The notes under the pieces are model-generated. The model was not told where the DNA came from and did no database searches. It was given only the letters and a program-made list of their open reading frames with translations. A program made the position numbers and the translations under genes. A stretch of 64,000 bases of DNA from Flaccisagitta enflata (taxonomy: Eukaryota > Chaetognatha > Sagittoidea > Aphragmophora): assembly GCA_965153355.1 (NCBI GenBank), contig OZ231127.1:69130001-69194000 (forward strand). Direction: 5' to 3'. This document shows positions 23,998-34,682 of the stretch, in pieces; the first letter of the stretch is position 1; every line of letters begins with the position of its first letter.

Positions 23998-24117
23998 ACT
24001 AATAATCAACTAGGCCAAATAGACCGACACGTGTGGACCATCGAAAGGAAGCGATATCGAACAACCGACCGACTGACCAACGGAGACAGCCTCATAAGGA
24101 CGCACAAAAATATCTCT
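23998..24117 (+). mobile_element. Divergent family B element (copy B3)
   Basis: GGCCAAATAGACCGACACG, GGACCATCGAAAGGAAGCG and an ACCGACCGACTGACC tract parallel copies B1 and B2. The terminal hairpin is decayed. Confidence 0.4.
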
Positions 24118-25165
24118 CCAACAGTTTTAAAGGAAAACAAACTTTTTAGAGGTGTTCCTTTTATCGAGAACAATCTCAAATGTGTCAACTGCAGAATAAT
24201 TTATTCCTCTCGTTCTCACCTTTTGCGCCATTTATTTATCGATTTCAGACCACCGAAAAAATAAACTTGAATATTAAACGATTTGACAAAAAGCAGCCCC
24301 CCCCCCGCAGGAGGAGCACGCAACGTTGCTCGTACATGCGCGCATGCGCCAAGTTGGAACTTCCAACGCACGCGCGCGCACCAGCAATGGGGGGGGGGGG
24401 GTCGGTAACAACGAACTTTGGAAATGCCAGTCGGACATATGACCAAAGTGTGCACAAAAACGATATATAATCACATGTGAAAGGAAAAAGGAGTCACACC
24501 ATATCATTTACAGTCGTGCCACACCCCTTATTTACATTGTAATGAATAGGGAGAAGGAAGAGGAAGAGGAAGCTCCTATACTTTACTATGGGAAAGGTAG
24601 AGTTGGCTCGACTATAAATGATAAAATCTCATGAACTTTTCCTTCTAGTTCTCAGGTTGTTATGTGATTGCGCATGGTCTGGTGATATGTCCGATTGGCA
24701 TTTCCAAAGTAGGTTGATACCGACCCCCCCCCAACCAGCACACGAACTGGTAAAATCAACATTTTAGGCAACACTTTTTGGTTGGTTGATCTATCGGTGG
24801 GTCCCGTCAGTGACAAAATTGCATCGCGCCATAACCTTGGTTGGCTTTCGACTGTGGAGCGAGGGAGAGATGATAGGATCAGAATCAAGATTATATTCTG
24901 GAGCTCTTGAGGCCAGATGCTAAACCCAGAGGTCAACTGAGAACCTCGGCAACCGGGTTTTTGGAGGGCGAAAAAAAGACGGGAAATTCAGAAGAAATGA
25001 TTTTTAGGGGGTTCTTTTTCTGTGTACATGTTTTTATTTTCTAGGGGATTTCTTTTTCTGTGTACATGTTTTGATGACAATGCGCGACTGTGCAGCTGTG
25101 GTCTCGTAGTAGGAGAGTTAGCGTCCTTTTGTCTTTTGTTTTTGGCGGTCAATCACTCGAAAGCG
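24118..25165. repeat. Spacer with ~90-bp inverted pair
   Basis: Inverted copies at 24383-24475 and 24656-24742 share the G-run, TCGGTAACAACG, ACTTTGGAAATGCCAGTCGG and ATCACAT. A GC-rich palindromic stretch (GCGCGCATGCGC, TTGGAACTTCCAA) lies just left. The rest is unassigned. Confidence 0.5.
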
Positions 25166-25280
25166 GGTAACAAGTTAGGGTTAGGGGTAGGGTTAGGGTT
25201 AGGGTTAGGGATAAGGTCAGGGATAGTCTTAGGGATCAGGTTAGGGTTAGGGTTAGGGCTAGTGTTAGGGTTAGGGGTGT
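25166..25280 (+). repeat. Degenerate interstitial (TTAGGG)n
   Basis: About 18 units of TTAGGG with scattered substitutions (TTAGGA, TCAGGG, TTAGGGC). This is the animal telomere repeat, but it is flanked by ordinary sequence on both sides. Confidence 0.85.
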
Positions 25281-25553
25281 TTTAGAGCTAAATATCTACT
25301 CGCCAATTGAAAATTTGCTCTGGCGGAATTTTCGGGAAACTCAAGTGCGATACTTCATCTACAAAATGACCGCATCTGTTAGTGTGTTTGTGCAACTGTG
25401 CATATCGACATCTTCATTCTTCATTACTCTTCAGATAGAGAACTCCCTATCCATCTCCCCATCTCCCCATCCCTAGTGCCTAGTCTGCCTGTCTGTCTGC
25501 CTGACAGCCTTCCGGTATTTCTATCTTTTTCTTCATCTGTCCGTCTTTACGTT

Positions 25554-25630
<77 letters not shown>

Positions 25631-25787
25631 GCCCGTCTGTTGGTTTCCTTGTTCGTTTGCTATCCTAGACGGAAGGAATGTTCGATGGTCAGACTTTCAC
25701 TGTATCTGTCTCTACTCATCTCTTTCTTTCACCCATTCATTCTTTCTTCGTTTCTTTCTTTCTTTCGTTGTCCGTCTCTGTTTCTGT

Positions 25788-25858
<71 letters not shown>

Positions 25859-26127
25859 CTTCTCTTTCTCTCTTTGCCTTTGTCCTTTCCTCTTTTGCGG
25901 TTGGTAATGAATCGGGAGGTGATAAATTTCCGTCCATCGATTTTTCTTTGGGTTCCCCTTTTGCTCTATCCCTAACCCAAGCACGTCCATCTCTCTCTTT
26001 CTCTGTTCCAAACCCTGTCCATCCGTCTTCCCCTATTTCCTTTTCTGTGTCCGTAAACCATGCATGCTCATTGTTCATCTGCTTCCGTCTGTCCAACTTT
26101 CCAAACGACAGCCCAGTTGATTCCTCC
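25281..26127. repeat. Microsatellite-rich stretch
   Basis: (CTGT)n at about 25553-25632 and (CT)n at about 25792-25855, with C/T-biased sequence around them. Long frames here are low complexity. Confidence 0.85.
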
Positions 26128-26130
26128 AAC

Positions 26131-26420
26131 TTTTTAGTCGCGTGCTACGCGACTCTACACCCCGGGTTGTCGGTTGGTCGGTTGGTCGGTCTGTCCTCTT
26201 TTTACTTTTTCGTCGTTTTTAAACTTTTTGGGCTCACAGCTCCTTCAAAAATGCCATTATATGTCATTATAATTCATTCTAAGTCATTTTAAGTCATATT
26301 AAGTCATATTAAGTTATATAAAGTCACTTATGTCAATCAGGTCAATGTAGTCATTTAAGCCATTTTAAGTCTTTTTAAGTCATTTTAAGTCATTTCAGAT
26401 CATCTTCAGTCATACACCGA
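26131..26420 (-). mobile_element. ACNG hairpin element, family A, with 10-bp repeats (copy A8)
   Basis: The terminal hairpin AGTCGCGTGCTACGCGACT and a GGTC tract are followed (plus strand) by about 15 copies of a 10-mer resembling AAGTCATTTT. The far end could not be fixed. Confidence 0.55.
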
Positions 26421-26519
26421 CATACAGATATACATTGAGACTAATTAGTTTTTAGATACCTGTTTCCCATTGTACCTTGGTACTGCTCCATAACAATCTT
26501 TGTTATATTGCGATGAACG

Positions 26520-26745
26520 CACAAATGCATTTGAAATGGCTGTTCACTCCACAAAGTTCCTTCTTTACCGCTCAGAGACATGAAAACGCTCTAAAAGTTT
26601 TGTGACGGACCAACTAACGGACGTACGGAGTGGGCTGTAGAGTCGCGTGCATGCGACTAAAAAGAAACTTGTGACTGACCAACCAACTGACCAACCAATC
26701 GAAGAACGGTCAAAGCGGGGTGTAGAGTCACATAGCCAAGATGTT
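26520..26745 (+). mobile_element. Two right-hand family A ends in tandem (copies A9, A10)
   Basis: 26520-26663 matches the interior of copy A2 (ATTTGAAATGGCTG..TTTTGTGACGGACC) and ends AGTCGCGTGCATGCGACT. 26664-26745 repeats GACCAACCAACTGACC and CAAAGCGGGGTGTAG before a decayed end. Confidence 0.5.
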
Positions 26746-26828
26746 ATAAAAAGGAACATGAGAAAAAGCGGAATTGAGTGGACGAATGAAAGAGAGACAG
26801 ACAATGAAAGACACAAAGACTAAGAAGA

Positions 26829-27060
26829 GTCACGCAGGGTCACATTATTGTTGCAGATGGGTAGGTAGGGGCATCCAACCCTCATACACACCCCAACCCC
26901 CACTCATACAAACATAGACAAACTGGCTACAAACACTCGTTTTGGCAATTTTTGACTCAATCATTGAGGTGTCGGCAACTAAGTAAGTTGTGCTTGAAGT
27001 TTAAGTAAGAGTAGGGCAGCGGCCCCGAAGGGGTCAATAACCTTCCACACAGGAGAATTT
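26829..27060 (+). mobile_element. Family F left part (F2) and solo family E terminal segment (E1)
   Basis: GAGTCACGCAGGGTCAC, ATTGTTGCAGA and AGGGGCATCCAACCC match copy F1 at 3.1 kb. From 27011, AGGGCAGCGGCCCCGAAGGG matches the ends of the minisatellite fold-backs. Confidence 0.45.
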
Positions 27061-28337
27061 TCAGTTATTCATTCTTTCATTAATTCATTCATTCATTTAT
27101 TCATTCATTCATTTTCATTCATTCTTACATTCATACATATCTGCGTGGGGTATGTGTTGTTTGTAATTCTGTGTTTGTGCTCTGTTGACACTTTTATTTA
27201 AAATCAATGAATTCCACTCATTTCTGCCTCTGCTAGAACATGTTAATGCCCCTGCCCCTGCCCCTGGCCCATATCCAGCCCTGATTATGTCCCTACTCAC
27301 TCCCCTACGACTTAGGTTGAACCCATTACGTTTGTCTTTCGTCTGGCAATCTTCCCTGATTTAAAGGAAAATCCAAAGAAAAAGAGGAAAAAAGATGACA
27401 CAGTTAATTCATTGAGAATTAAGAATTTGCATAAAACATGTAAAAATGAAAAAAAACAAAAACATACCGGGCTAGCTATTTATTATACCAAGGCCGGTAT
27501 ATTTTTAGAAAAGTTAGTTTTTTCTTTATTTTTGCTATTCTTAATTCTCAAAAACCAAAATAATATTTTCGAAACCTTAATAAAGAGTGAGGACCTCACT
27601 CTGAAAATCGATTTAGCATACAATAAAGCTCCCTAGTGTTCAAATCTGAGCAACAATGCTCTATGACACATATTCATACTAATTCTACCAAAAAATCCCC
27701 ACTCGTTTCTTCTTTGATAGCTATTTTTAATGATATTACAAAAATTGTACAAATAATCAATTTCTGAATGTCACCATGACATCTTCACTTCAGATTTTTT
27801 TTTATGAGCAGATTTTTACCCCTGAAGCCACCAGATTTTTTTTGTAGTGAAAATTATGCTAGGATTAGCTATATGTTCCATTGTTTTTATACCGGAAGCG
27901 TTGGTATTGTCAGATTGTTTCAACAGCTTCATTGATAAAACAGGCCAGGGGACTCATTTTCCTTCATTTATGGCCATTTTCTCACCGATTTTCACCCACA
28001 AAACACCATTACTCGAGCTTGTTACTCATTTTAGACTGTCTAGGTATGAGATAGCATCAATATGACATGTGACCACATTCATGATATGATCACATACTTG
28101 AAAAAAAATTGCAACAGCCCATAGAAAGGTGGGGTACGGTCTAGTAGGCCTAAGATACTTAGTCCTAGGGTTTTACAATAATTCCGCGATCCTATCTTAC
28201 AGTCCTTCCATCTCTATCCGTTTGCCCCTATGACCCTAGTCGGCGCTTACCCTCACATATCGCGTTCCCTTTTTTCTCTCTGGACTGTCAATCGGCGAGT
28301 TTTCCACGCCCTCTTCAGGATAGCCGCCGGAATGAGT
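27061..28337. other. Intergenic; (ATTC)n and (CCCCTG)n tracts
   Basis: (ATTC)n occupies about 27066-27120 and a short CCCCTG hexamer repeat about 27244-27268. No gene is recognised in the remainder. Confidence 0.55.
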
Positions 28338-28521
28338 AAAAAAAGAAAAGAAAGAAAGAAAAAAAGAAAGAAAGTAAAGAATAAAGAAAGAAAAAAAGAG
28401 AGAAAGAAAAAAAGAAAGAAAGAAAAAAAAAGAATGAATGAATGAATGAATGAATATACGAATGAAAGAAAAAGAAAGAAAGAAGGAAAAAAGAATGAAT
28501 GAAGGGAAGAAACAGAAAGAA

Positions 28522-28609
<88 letters not shown>

Positions 28610-28886
28610 AAAAAAGGTCGGCGCTTTTCCCCGGTTTATGACCCCCAAAGGAATTCCCCTGGAAAATATGGATTAAAGGGGGTTAGGGTTAATGCCCAAG
28701 TTCATGTCCAGGACAGAGGGGTGTTTCGCAGATGTCGGCCATTCCATTATTCATTCCACTCCACAGCAGTGGTGTAAGGAACGAAAAAAAAAAAGGAAAA
28801 AAAGAGCGATTTAAAAAGGGACGCGTATTCCGTTCCGAGCGTGTGCCATCCGATTCTTGTTCATGTTAAAGCGCACGCGCACGCGC

Positions 28887-28960
<74 letters not shown>
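28338..28960 (+). repeat. (GAAA)n and (GT)n microsatellites
   Basis: A long imperfect (GAAA)n with a GAATGAAT block fills 28338-28616, and a (GT)n run lies at 28892-28958 after an alternating GCGCAC stretch. Between them is ~250 bp with no feature. Confidence 0.9.
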
Positions 28961-29023
28961 ACGCGCGGACGTTTTAAAAGTTTAAAATCGTTTAACGGTG
29001 GATGAAAAAAAAACCCATCATCT

Positions 29024-29128
29024 TGGCGGGAGCAGTATTGCGAAAACCGCCCGTAAACGCTGAAAAAGTTAAGTGTGACTTACCGACTGACGGGCCGACA
29101 GACGGTCATAGCATGCACGCGACCAAAG
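29024..29128 (+). mobile_element. Decayed family A element (copy A14)
   Basis: TGGCGGGAGCAGTATTGCGAA matches the family A left interior. ACCGACTGACGGGCCGACAG and GCATGCACGCGACC match the right end. Confidence 0.4.
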
Positions 29129-29605
29129 ATCGTCTTGGCGGTCCCAAGAATCCATGGCGCGGATAACCCGCCATCTCACCATCAATCGTCTAAGAAAAGC
29201 ATGCCAAGACAAATGAAAGCCGCGATTGATACTGAAGGAGGTCATATAAAGTACCAGTAGTGTTCTGCAAATGTTAGAGGTGTTTATTGATGAATGAACT
29301 GTATTCCATCTTGTCGCTTTACTTATTAGCCAGAACGTATAATTTTCAAAATGTAACTCCCCTTGTATCACCAGTTTGCCTGCTAAGCAACCCCCCCTTT
29401 ATCTGAAGTCAAAACCTTATCCACTGGATTTAAAGAGCCTTTTTGCAAGTCAAAACTAAAGTCACAATAAAGTTACAATAAAGTTACTGACACAATGAAT
29501 TGCCTGCGCTCAAGTTGGTTCGTGTCACTGATGATAACTAAATTTTCAAGGGACCGACGGATTCCATCTATTAAAAATGTATTTCCAAAGTAATAGAATT
29601 AAACA
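29129..29605. other. No recognised feature
   Basis: Unique-looking sequence with no coding or repeat signal I can support. Confidence 0.5.
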
Positions 29606-29940
29606 GGTCGCCCAAGGGCAATACATGGTCAGCGATACCCGTTGCCCTGCTCGGCATGATTGTGAATTGGAGTGAGAGGAAGCAGGGCAGCGGCCACAAA
29701 AGGAATGAAGTCCATCTGTCCGTCTGGCTTGAGAGAGCTGCTTGAGATGGCTGCTTTTAGGCCTGAGATGGCCTGCAAGGGTATATTGAACTGATATTGG
29801 GCTGAGAGGGCTGATTAAGAATATGAAAGAGCAGATTTCAGGCCTGAGAGAGCAGATTAGAGTTGTGAAGGCTGATGTGTGGCTAGAGAAACCAGATTTG
29901 AGGCCTGTGAGGGCAGATCACGGGCTCAAGTGGAACTAGT
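29606..29940 (+). mobile_element. Minisatellite fold-back, family E (copy E2, one end)
   Basis: The left end is CGCCCAAGGGCAATACATGG, CAGCGATACCCGTTGCCCTG and AGCAGGGCAGCGGCC. It is followed by imperfect ~20-bp units resembling AGGCCTGAGAGGGCAGATTT. The matching right end appears lost to copy E3. Confidence 0.5.
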
Positions 29941-29943
29941 CAT

Positions 29944-30405
29944 CAAAAGATCTCACATGATCAGCGGTACCTGATGCCCTGATGAGTGATTTATTGAAGT
30001 AGTGAGATGAGAGCAGGGCAGCGGCGCCAAAGGACCAATGTCCTGTAGAACATAGGGGTGAACGGTTATGTACAACCATCCCTGGCTATTTTCAGACTTG
30101 TAAGGATTGGTTTTGGATTTGTACCATCTCAGTGGGCTTTGGGATTAGAGCCTTGAAGCTAGGATTTGCGTCTTGAGGCTGGGATTTGGGTGAACAGGCT
30201 GGGACTTGGGCCAACAAGCTGGGATTTGGGCCAACAGGCTGGGATTTGGGCCAACAGGCTGGGATATGGGCCAACAGGCTGGGACCTGGGCCAACAGGTT
30301 TAGGGATAAACAGACAAACATGACAGACAGACATTCATAACGGTTCACCTCTGTGTTCTACAGAACATCGGCCCTTTGGGGCCGCTCTCCAAAAGGCCTT
30401 CATCT
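29944..30405. mobile_element. Minisatellite fold-back, family E (copy E3, both ends)
   Basis: Inverted arms lie at 30011-30070 (GGGCAGCGGCGCCAAAGGAC, TGTCCTGTAGAACATAGGGG, TGAACGGTTATG) and 30335-30386 (their complement). The core is an exact 20-bp repeat (GGGATTTGGGCCAACAGGCT) at about 30161-30300. Confidence 0.75.
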
Positions 30406-30679
30406 TTTATGAAGATATATCGCACGGGAGATAACTCTACCTGATTGGAAGTTCCTGGTTACCTGGTTACCACAATAAACCGTCATGTTTCATATGTTAT
30501 TGACCTGTAGGTCATTTTAACCCTGGCCGGCCACCTATCGGTAATTGTGAATGTATGTGAACTTTCAATCAGATCTCGTTTGAGCGATTGCATGGGATGA
30601 TAGGTATGATGGGTGAAAAAAATTTCCATAAAAGAATTTTTAAGAAAACAAAGCTGATAAGGATGTTCTTGGACGTTAT
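30406..30679. other. No recognised feature
   Basis: Short unique stretch without an identifiable element. Confidence 0.5.
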
Positions 30680-30730
30680 AAAATATACCAATAAAGGCGG
30701 CTAATCGCCGATCGGAAAAAAGTCGTAAAT
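30680..30730 (-). mobile_element. Family D terminal hairpin (copy D1)
   Basis: Plus strand ACCAATAAAGGCGGCTAATC then GCCGATCGGAAAAAAGTCGT. GGCG..CGCC forms a small hairpin. On the minus strand it is followed by a TTGGT ending similar to a CTRR-T Helitron end. Confidence 0.4.
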
Positions 30731-30839
30731 GGAAGTCTCTTTTTTCAGTGCTTGTTCTTCTGTGTGTGCATTTCATGATGTCTGGTTGATTGTCTGTTTT
30801 TGTTATTCAATCTGTGCGTTTTTTCCTTTCGATCTTTTT

Positions 30840-30844
30840 TGTCT

Positions 30845-30897
<53 letters not shown>

Positions 30898-31005
30898 CTC
30901 TGTCTCTCTCTCCTCTCCTCTTCTCCTGTCTCTCTCTCTCCCTGTCTCTCCCTCTCTCTCTCTCCCTCTCTCTCCCTCTCTCTCTCTCCCTCTCTCTCTC
31001 AAGCA
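30840..31005 (+). repeat. (GT)n followed by C/T-rich microsatellite
   Basis: (GT)n at about 30847-30895, then (CT)n and CCCTCT variants to about 31000. Confidence 0.9.
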
Positions 31006-31084
31006 GAATAAAATATCAATGCTAGCGTCATAAAAGTCAGGGTCAATTTGCGTAACATGTTTAGTCTTCCTTATTGTTACATAA

Positions 31085-31382
31085 GACCGAAAAAATGGGA
31101 TCAATGAAAAATATCGATTTTCGCGAAAATGCGAAAAAATAAAAAAAGATTCAAAAATTCATAACTTCTAAACTATTGATCGTAGAGACTTCTGGTTGGC
31201 GCCATTTGAAAGAGAAAAATAAGCTCTTTCTTAGCTGTGAGTATCAAAAAATGTATCATCCCAGCCCAAAAACTGCACAACTTTCTAAAATTGTCTCAAA
31301 TCCAAAATGGAAAACTTTATTTCTCCCCTACGTTTCAAAAAGTCGAATTACGTAATTCGACTTTTTTCCAATAAATAGGGCA
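31085..31382. repeat. Decayed family G element with 30-bp perfect palindrome
   Basis: GATCAATGAAAAATATCGAT, CTTCTGGTTGGCGCCATTTG and a perfect palindrome centred at 31351/31352 (arms AAAAAGTCGAATTAC). Similar segments occur at 40.75, 44.4, 49.2 and 62.35 kb. Confidence 0.5.
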
Positions 31383-32115
31383 ATGTTGTTTCAACTTTCA
31401 TAATTATCAGTACCTTGGTGGAGAATGCTAGCAGTCCCAAATGGTTGTACCCCGATTCTTGCCTCTAAGGGTATGGTTTTCTGATCAGTGTTGCTAGTGT
31501 CAGTACTTCCACCAGTACATTAGTAATCTTTGATTATTACTTTTGTAAGATATTTTGTGTATATTAAATGGTATAGGCCTGTCCAACCCTATTCTAATGA
31601 GGTATGCAGTCAAGCTGATAGTTTTGTCAGGAATGCATTTTTTTGTCACTAGTATAAGATATTTGTGAGCAATCCTGAGTAAACACCAAAAACTTGCAAG
31701 GCTTTCATCCTTTGTAAAATGGAGAATTCTGGCCTCCTTTTGTAAGGGCAATTTTGTTTTAACTTTCATAAGTATCAGTACCTTGATAGAGAATGCTGGC
31801 GGTCCCAAATGGTTGTACCCCGATTCTTGCCTCTAAGGGTATGGTTTTCTAATCAATATGCCAAGTGTCAGTACTTCCACCGGTACATCAGTAATCTTTG
31901 ACTATCACTTTTGAAAAAAAATTTGTGTACACTGAATGGTATAGGCCTGTCTGACCCTATACTAATGAGGTATGCAGTTAAGCTGATAGTTTTGTCAGGT
32001 AAGCATTTTGTTTGTCACTAGTAAAGGATAGTTGTGAGTAATCCGGAGTAAACACCATTGAAAGCTTGCAAGGCTTTCATCCTTTGTAAAATGGAGGATT
32101 CTGGCCTCCTTTTGT
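31383..32115 (+). repeat. Tandem duplication, ~362-bp unit, two copies
   Basis: 31386-31747 and 31748-32113 align throughout (AGTCCCAAATGGTTGTACCC, CTTGCCTCTAAGGGTATGG, TGAGGTATGCAGT, TTGCAAGGCTTTCATCC). Differences are scattered substitutions. No coding frame spans the unit. Confidence 0.8.
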
Positions 32116-32504
32116 AAGGGCCATGTGGTTTCAACTCTCATAAAACGTTTGGTTTCCAGCCACCAGTTGGTGAACTGAAGTACTGTACCCTATCAAAGTT
32201 TCGACCCTTTTAAACCAATACTGAGGTACAGGCGGGTCATGCCAAAAGGTACCTTTCCACTTTATACTTTGAACTTAAAACTTTCTTAAAGATTCCACCA
32301 AAAGCTAATTACTGATCTAGTGTATTTTCATGTGGAGAAGCCTACTGACCCTACTCACACATAAGACTACAGAAAAGCCATGCACAGCGGAAACACATTT
32401 AATTTCAAATTGTATCATTGACATATTGAAATGACAGCAAAAATCGTTGCCAGTTTATACATTATATTTTCATAAAATTCCCAAGAACGGAGAGGTATTT
32501 GTTG
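32116..32504. other. 3' flank of the XK-related gene
   Basis: Likely contains the 3' UTR of the minus-strand gene. No canonical AATAAA was found close to the stop. Confidence 0.4.
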
Positions 32505-34026
32505 TTATTCTCGTCCCCGAATAAACAAGGCTACATGGGGCCAATTGATAAGAAGAGCGACGTGATACACGAACAACACGCAATTTACAACATTGAAAAA
32601 GAAGTAAATATGCGCGGCAAAGTCGGTCAAGCAAAACTCGGCTGACCAAATGGTGGAAAATCCGTCGTTGAGTGAGATGGAATCGGCGGAAGTCGGAGAA
32701 AGGGTGAGACTTTCGTTGAAGGTCAAGTTGGTCGTGGGAAAAACCGTGGAGGACTTTTGCCACACTGATAATGACGATGAGGAGGACGACATCGACGACA
32801 ACGATGATGACGACAACGACACGTTGCAGATGGCCCAAGATTGGTTGAACGTGTTCACGTCGTCGACAACCCATTTTTGAAAAGGCGCCGATGTATTGGG
32901 CCAAACAAACGCCGAGAGTAACTCGGCCTGTGATTGGTCGAGAAAAGGAGCGAGAGAGACGATCCAACAGGTGGAGATCCAGAAGGAGGCGAAAGCAAAG
33001 ATGAATTGAAGGGGAAGTACATAAAGCAAGTACATAAAGCAAGTACATAAACAATTATCTGGGTCCGCGTCTTCGGCCTCGTCACATTCGTCGGCACAGG
33101 CGGAAAAGGCTAGAGCGATCACGGAGAAAATCATGTGAATAAGAAAGTAAATGATGACGGCCAAAAACGCGGGACTCGAATGCGACGTTAAAGCGGAGAA
33201 AAACACCAACGGAGGAACGAACGAGATGAATTGTAAAAGGATCCAAGTGAAGTAAACAAAGAGGTTGAGAAATGTCCAACGTCTCCAACGTCTCCAAATT
33301 GATTCGTTTTCGATTTCGATTCGATTTAGGCCATTAACGAACGAGTAGATGGAAGAAAGAATGGAAATGATCACGAGCGTGTCGAATCGGTTCGATCGAG
33401 CGACTATGTAGAGTTGTAAGCAAGCTTGGGGAAAAGCTTCAAACGCGGCCTCCACCGTTCTGAACTTGAGTGCGTGTTTCGCTTCATTTATGTCTCCTTC
33501 TTTCGCCGCGACGCCGAGCAACGCCAGTGGGAAAAGGTTGAAAACCGCCGCGAGGATGTTGAAACGATCGTAACTAAAGTTACTATCCACAAGCCGTGGA
33601 TGATACGCGATAACGAGATACATCATCCAAGGAATGACGACGAAAGTGGTGGTCCAACCAGCCCACCAATAATGGCCGTCTAGGAAATAACGAATTGCGA
33701 GATGGATGTCGGACCCAACGTCGACGATGTACATGAAGGCGGCGAAGAGGAGAACCGCGTAAAAGAATAGCGCAGAATCGGATATTTTTTTGAGAAATGT
33801 TTCGACGCATAAGAGAGGCGATCGGATGCGTTGGATGCGCTTGGCGCGACGCTTTGCTGCCTCCGCGGTTGCTGCTGCCGCCGATGTTGCTGCTGCTGCC
33901 GCTGCTTCCTCCACATCTTTGCTGCTTTTGACGTCCACCAGTTCTAAACTCACGAAATGACTTTCGGCCTCGATAACTGCATCAGAGTCATTCTGGTCAT
34001 TGACGGCGCAGAGATTGTCGAAATGG

Positions 34027-34116
<90 letters not shown>

Positions 34117-34346
34117 GTGATGTCCACGGTCTTGTCGATGTTATTGTTGTAACTATTCGTGTTACTGTTGTTTTCGATGGAGGTATCGGTTGTTTCGCAT
34201 TTCTTTCCCAATTCCAAATTGGCCTCTTCCATTTTTGACAAGGACTGATTATCTAGTTTATTTTGGCTGTTTATTGTGGCTGTGAGAAGAAAGAGTGATT
34301 TTTTTTTAATGAGCGACAGTTTGTTTCTCTTTTCCCTCTTTATCAC
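32505..34346 (-). CDS. XK-related (XKR) multi-pass membrane protein, single-exon ORF
   Basis: This 613-residue uninterrupted ORF matches the XK/XKR family, relatives of phospholipid scramblases and of the Kell-complex partner XK. Family signatures are DVGSDIHLAIRYFLDGHYWW (residues ~209-228) and VEAAFEAFPQACLQLYIVAR (~298-317), the glutamate-proline-glutamine segment typical of XKR. Hydrophobic segments lie near residues 190-208, 229-247, 262-280, 322-338, 358-385, 393-414, 437-470 and 578-602. The N-terminus is cytosolic-looking and low complexity: a ~30-residue Asn run from a TTG repeat and an Ala-rich stretch (~147-165). An ATG at ~34232 (MEEANLELGKK) is an alternative start, giving about 575 residues. 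A Ser-rich insert with N-glycosylation sequons (~500-550) precedes the last segments. Function in lipid scrambling is inference from family only; no caspase site was verified. Confidence 0.85.
34025..34114 (-). repeat. (AAC)n encoding polyasparagine in the XKR gene
   Basis: About 30 perfect triplets in frame with the membrane protein ORF. Confidence 0.95.
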
Positions 34347-34477
34347 TCTTCTAATTAGTTCTAGTCCTTTTTTTGGATGTCTTCAACATTTGATTTGTTT
34401 TCTTCAAAGTTTCTGACATCGATCACCACTTATAAATTGGTTCGGTATCCGGCCTAGTTTTATTACAGTCTATGGAC

Positions 34478-34682
34478 ATTACAATATTTGTAGATATGCC
34501 AACAGTTTGGCATATCTCAATGCATTGAAATCTCTTATTCTGGTACATTTCAACATGTTGAGATCTCTCATTCTACTGAGATAAATCTGAGTAAGAGATC
34601 TCAACGCATTGAAATGTGCCAAAATAAAAGATCTTAATGCGTTGAGATATGCCAAACTGCTGACATATCTACAAATACAGTT
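34478..34682. repeat. ~200-bp imperfect palindrome
   Basis: The left arm begins ATTTGTAGATATGCCAACAG and the right arm ends with its near complement. Inner blocks ATGCATTGAAATCTCTTATT and GTTGAGATCTCTCATTCT pair with complements, leaving a ~14-bp centre near 34580. Confidence 0.8.

Noticed and set aside
25166-25280. Chromosome end
   Set aside because: The telomere-like tract is short, degenerate and flanked on both sides by ordinary sequence.
25398-26292. Ser/Leu-rich frames over (CTGT)n and (CT)n
   Set aside because: Low-complexity products of the repeats.
30161-30300. Regularly spaced 20-bp repeats resembling a CRISPR array
   Set aside because: Units are contiguous with no unique spacers, and the setting is an animal genome; it is a minisatellite.
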